DNA of 56,343 bases from Nemertoderma westbladi (lineage: Eukaryota; Xenacoelomorpha; Nemertodermatida; Nemertodermatidae), in NCBI GenBank assembly GCA_032718475.1, contig JAUCBJ010002310.1, positions 1 through 56,343 of the forward strand. The letters run 5' to 3'. The translations under genes and the position numbers were made by a program. Below, piece after piece: positions 53,833-56,343 of the stretch. The first letter of the stretch is position 1; each line of letters begins with the position of its first letter. Under the pieces are notes generated by a model that was not told the DNA's origin, did not search any database, and saw only the letters and a program-made list of their open reading frames with translations.

Positions 53833-56343
53833 TCTATATATATAAATATCATGTGTCTGTCTGTCTGTCTGTCTGTTTGTTTGTTTGTCTGTCCAAGCTA
53901 TACGTTTCTACACACAAGCACCAATCTGAGCTCGCGATACATCGAACGAAAGCTCTCGTCACGAGCACGTGCACTGTCGCTATCTCGAGTCTTATTTTAC
54001 GCGTTTGTTTGCGTGAATGCAGATTTCGTGAATTTGGTACCGGTAGCGCAGTAGGCCTAGCAGTTCATTCTGTCACTCTACATGTTGGGTCTCGACTATT
54101 ATGCTACTTTTTGATGCGCATCTACGTGATGCAGACTGCCCTGAGCACATGGACGCGAAACGTCGTTATATCGAGGCGAATTTTATGCATCATTTATGTG
54201 TGAATGGTTATTTGTGGTCAAATTGGGCTATTATTCCATAACAATTTTCAGCCAAATTTGTCAACCAGCAGGGAACTCTATAACAGCGGTTGCACCAACA
54301 GACTCAATCTGTTCTAAATGATACTTTGCAGATACGTTCCTGACCATAGACTGTGTGTTTGGGAAGACACTGATCAATCTGCAGTTATCCAGTCTGTCGC
54401 TAGGGGGCGAAATGTCAGAAAATGAAAACCTTCTCCCATTTCGTTATTATTAATGCCTTTTAGCTTATACGTGGCAGAGGTCTACTATACCATAGGCTGT
54501 GTGTTTTGGAGGATGCTGACTAATCTGCAATTCCCCAGTCTGCCGCTAGGGGGCGAAATATCTGAAAGTGAAAACCTTATCCCATTTCGTTGTTTATAAT
54601 GCTTTTTTGCTGATACTTGGCAGAAGTCGACTACACCATAGACTGCGTGTTTGTAGAGAACTCTGAATAATCTGAAATTCCTCTGTCTGCCGGTAGGGGG
54701 CGCAATGTCTGAAAGTGAAAACCTTCACCCATTTCGTTGTTTATACTGCTTTTTTGCTGATACTTGGCAGAGGTCTACTACACCAAGACTGCCTGTTTGG
54801 GGAGGAGCTAAAACCAGTCTGCATTTCTCCAGTCTACCGCTAGGGGGCCACATGTCTGAAAGTGAAAACCTTATCCCATTTCGTTATTAATAATACTTTT
54901 AGGCTGACACATGGCAGATGTGTATTACACCATAGGGTGTGTGTCTGGAGAGGACGCCGAACAACCTGCAGTTCTCTATTCGGCCGCTGGGGGGCGAAAT
55001 GTCTGAACGTGAAAACCTTATCCCATTTTGATGTTTATAATGTTTTTAGGCTGATACTTGTCGGAGGTCTACTACATCAAAGACTGCGTGTTTGTGGAGA
55101 ACTAAGACCAACCTGCAGTTCTCTATTCGGCCGCTAGGGGGCGAAATGTCTGAACGTGAAAACCCTCTCACATTTCGATGTTTATAATGTTTTTAGGCTG
55201 ATACTTGGCAGAGGTCTACTACATCATAGACTGCGTGTTTGTGGAGGAGCTAGAACCAGTCTGCATTTCTCCAGTCTACTGCTAGGGGGCCCAATGTCTG
55301 AAAGTGAAAACCTTATCCCATTTCGTTATTAATAATGCTCTTAGGCTGACACTTGGCAGATGTGTATTACACCATAGGGTGTGTGTCTGGAATCCCATTT
55401 CGTTATTAATAATGCTTTTAGGCTGACACTTGGCAGATGTGTATTACACCATAGGGTGTTTGTCTGGAGAGGACGCCGAACAACCTGCAGTTCTCTATTC
55501 AGCCGCTAGGGGGCGAAATGTCTGAACGTGAAAACCTTATCCCATTTCGATGTTTATTATTCTTTTAAGCTGATACTTGTCAGAGGTCTACTACATCAAA
55601 GACTGCGTGTTTGTGGAGAACTAAGACCAATCTGCAATTTCTCAGTCTGTCGCTAGAGGGTGGAATCTCTCAAGTGAAATCCTTCTCCCATTTCGTTGTT
55701 TCTAATGCTTTTTTGCTTTTACTTGAGAAATGTATACTTGGCCATAGGTTGTGTGTTTGGGGAGGACGATAACCAGTGTGCAGTTCTCCAATCTACTGCC
55801 AGGGTGCGAAATGTTTGAAAAGTGCAAACATTCTCACATTGATTTATTAAAAATGCTTTTAGGCTGGTAATTGTCGGAGGTCTACTGTACTATGTACATC
55901 ATACGGCTACATCTTTGTGAAGGACGTTGACCAGTCCGCAGTTCTCCAGTCCGCCACTAGGGGACGAATTGTCTGAAAGTGAAATCCTCCCATTTTGATT
56001 CTTGGCAGCGATCTAAAAGTACCTACTAAACTAAATAAACTATACAGTAGGTTGTGTTTACGAGGATGGTAATGACCTGCAGTTCTACAGTTTAACCTTC
56101 TTCCATATTTTTACAATTTGTAATCCTTTGGAAGTGATATTTGGCACGTATCTACTACAACCTGAGCCTTATACAGTATGTTGTAAAGTAGTATGTAGTG
56201 TAGATCTGAAAAGTAAAAGAGTATCAGTCCTTTTGTTTGAGAGAACACTCAATCATATGACGTTTTGTTATGTTAAGTTAAGTGAATTAATTAATTCATG
56301 TTTGGAATGGTGAACTAGAAAGCCGTGGCCCGAAGGGCCACTG
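53833..56343 (+). mobile_element. Helentron/HINE-like element, unit 5 of 5 (second subfamily, cut by the window edge)
   Basis: It begins TCTATATATATAAATATCATG two bases after unit 4 and runs to the window end, which falls inside the terminal hairpin (CTAGAAAGCCGTGGCCC at about 56313 onward). The left body matches unit 4. The monomer core is longer, with one 95-bp stretch duplicated around 55330-55460 (CCATTTCGTTATTAATAATG twice). Confidence 0.75.

Noticed and set aside
53803-55137. Open frames within HINE-like units 4 and 5
   Set aside because: They reflect the approximately 146-bp monomer read in one frame, not genes.

Overview
This is eukaryotic, AT-rich, repeat-dominated DNA from an animal, most likely a marine invertebrate. 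It has spliced galactose sulfotransferase and HECT-type exons, BEL/Pao, Gypsy and non-LTR retrotransposons, tRNA-like repeats, and frequent TAGGCCTA and ACCGGTA words that I associate with hemichordate, echinoderm and similar genomes. The species cannot be fixed from the sequence. There are no bacterial operons, no CRISPR array and no intact tRNA or rRNA gene.

Layout. 1-3.0 kb: a 1.15-kb interspersed repeat built of 163-bp monomers, a short inverted-repeat element enclosing a tRNA-like sequence, and one unassigned coding-like exon. 3.7-5.8 kb (+): two exons of a galactose-3-O-sulfotransferase, the best host gene here. 5.9-9.6 kb: fold-back and MITE-type elements. 11.1-12.0 kb (-): a broken non-LTR (LINE) fragment. 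11,997-27,306 (-): one complete but decayed BEL/Pao LTR retrotransposon with TG...CA LTRs and a 5-bp target duplication CAATG. Its 3' LTR is interrupted by a 5'-truncated LINE with its own 10-bp target duplication, and the other LTR supplies the empty site. This element carries a long extra reading region downstream of integrase.

27.3-36 kb: a possible secreted-peptide exon, a second type of LINE with one in-frame stop (29.2-31.5 kb), large palindromes, a degenerate gene of a repetitive Cys-rich DGGGG family, and a second copy of the 163-bp-monomer repeat. 36,394-40,617 (+): a Gypsy element with 234- and 239-bp LTRs, deletions in reverse transcriptase and integrase, and a PHD finger at the end of its polyprotein region. 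42.6-43.2 kb (-): a third copy of the first LINE with a 14-bp target duplication. 43.8-45.7 kb (-): a HECT ubiquitin-ligase gene copy, broken by a stop four codons after the catalytic Cys, a frameshift and a missing exon.

46,162-56,343: five head-to-tail units of a non-autonomous, probably Helentron/HINE-like element (TC start, CTGT microsatellite, minisatellite core, perfect terminal hairpin, CTAG end). The core monomer (about 146 bp) carries, once per repeat, a sequence very like the CTCF binding core. One unit has expanded as an alternating two-monomer higher-order repeat and has acquired a tRNA-like insert.

The genes do not form a pathway. The window is a record of nested transposition around a few host exons. 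The strongest candidates for something undescribed are the extra 3' region of the BEL element, the TAF3-like PHD finger on a Gypsy element, and the CTCF-like site carried in every monomer of the tandem HINE-like array.
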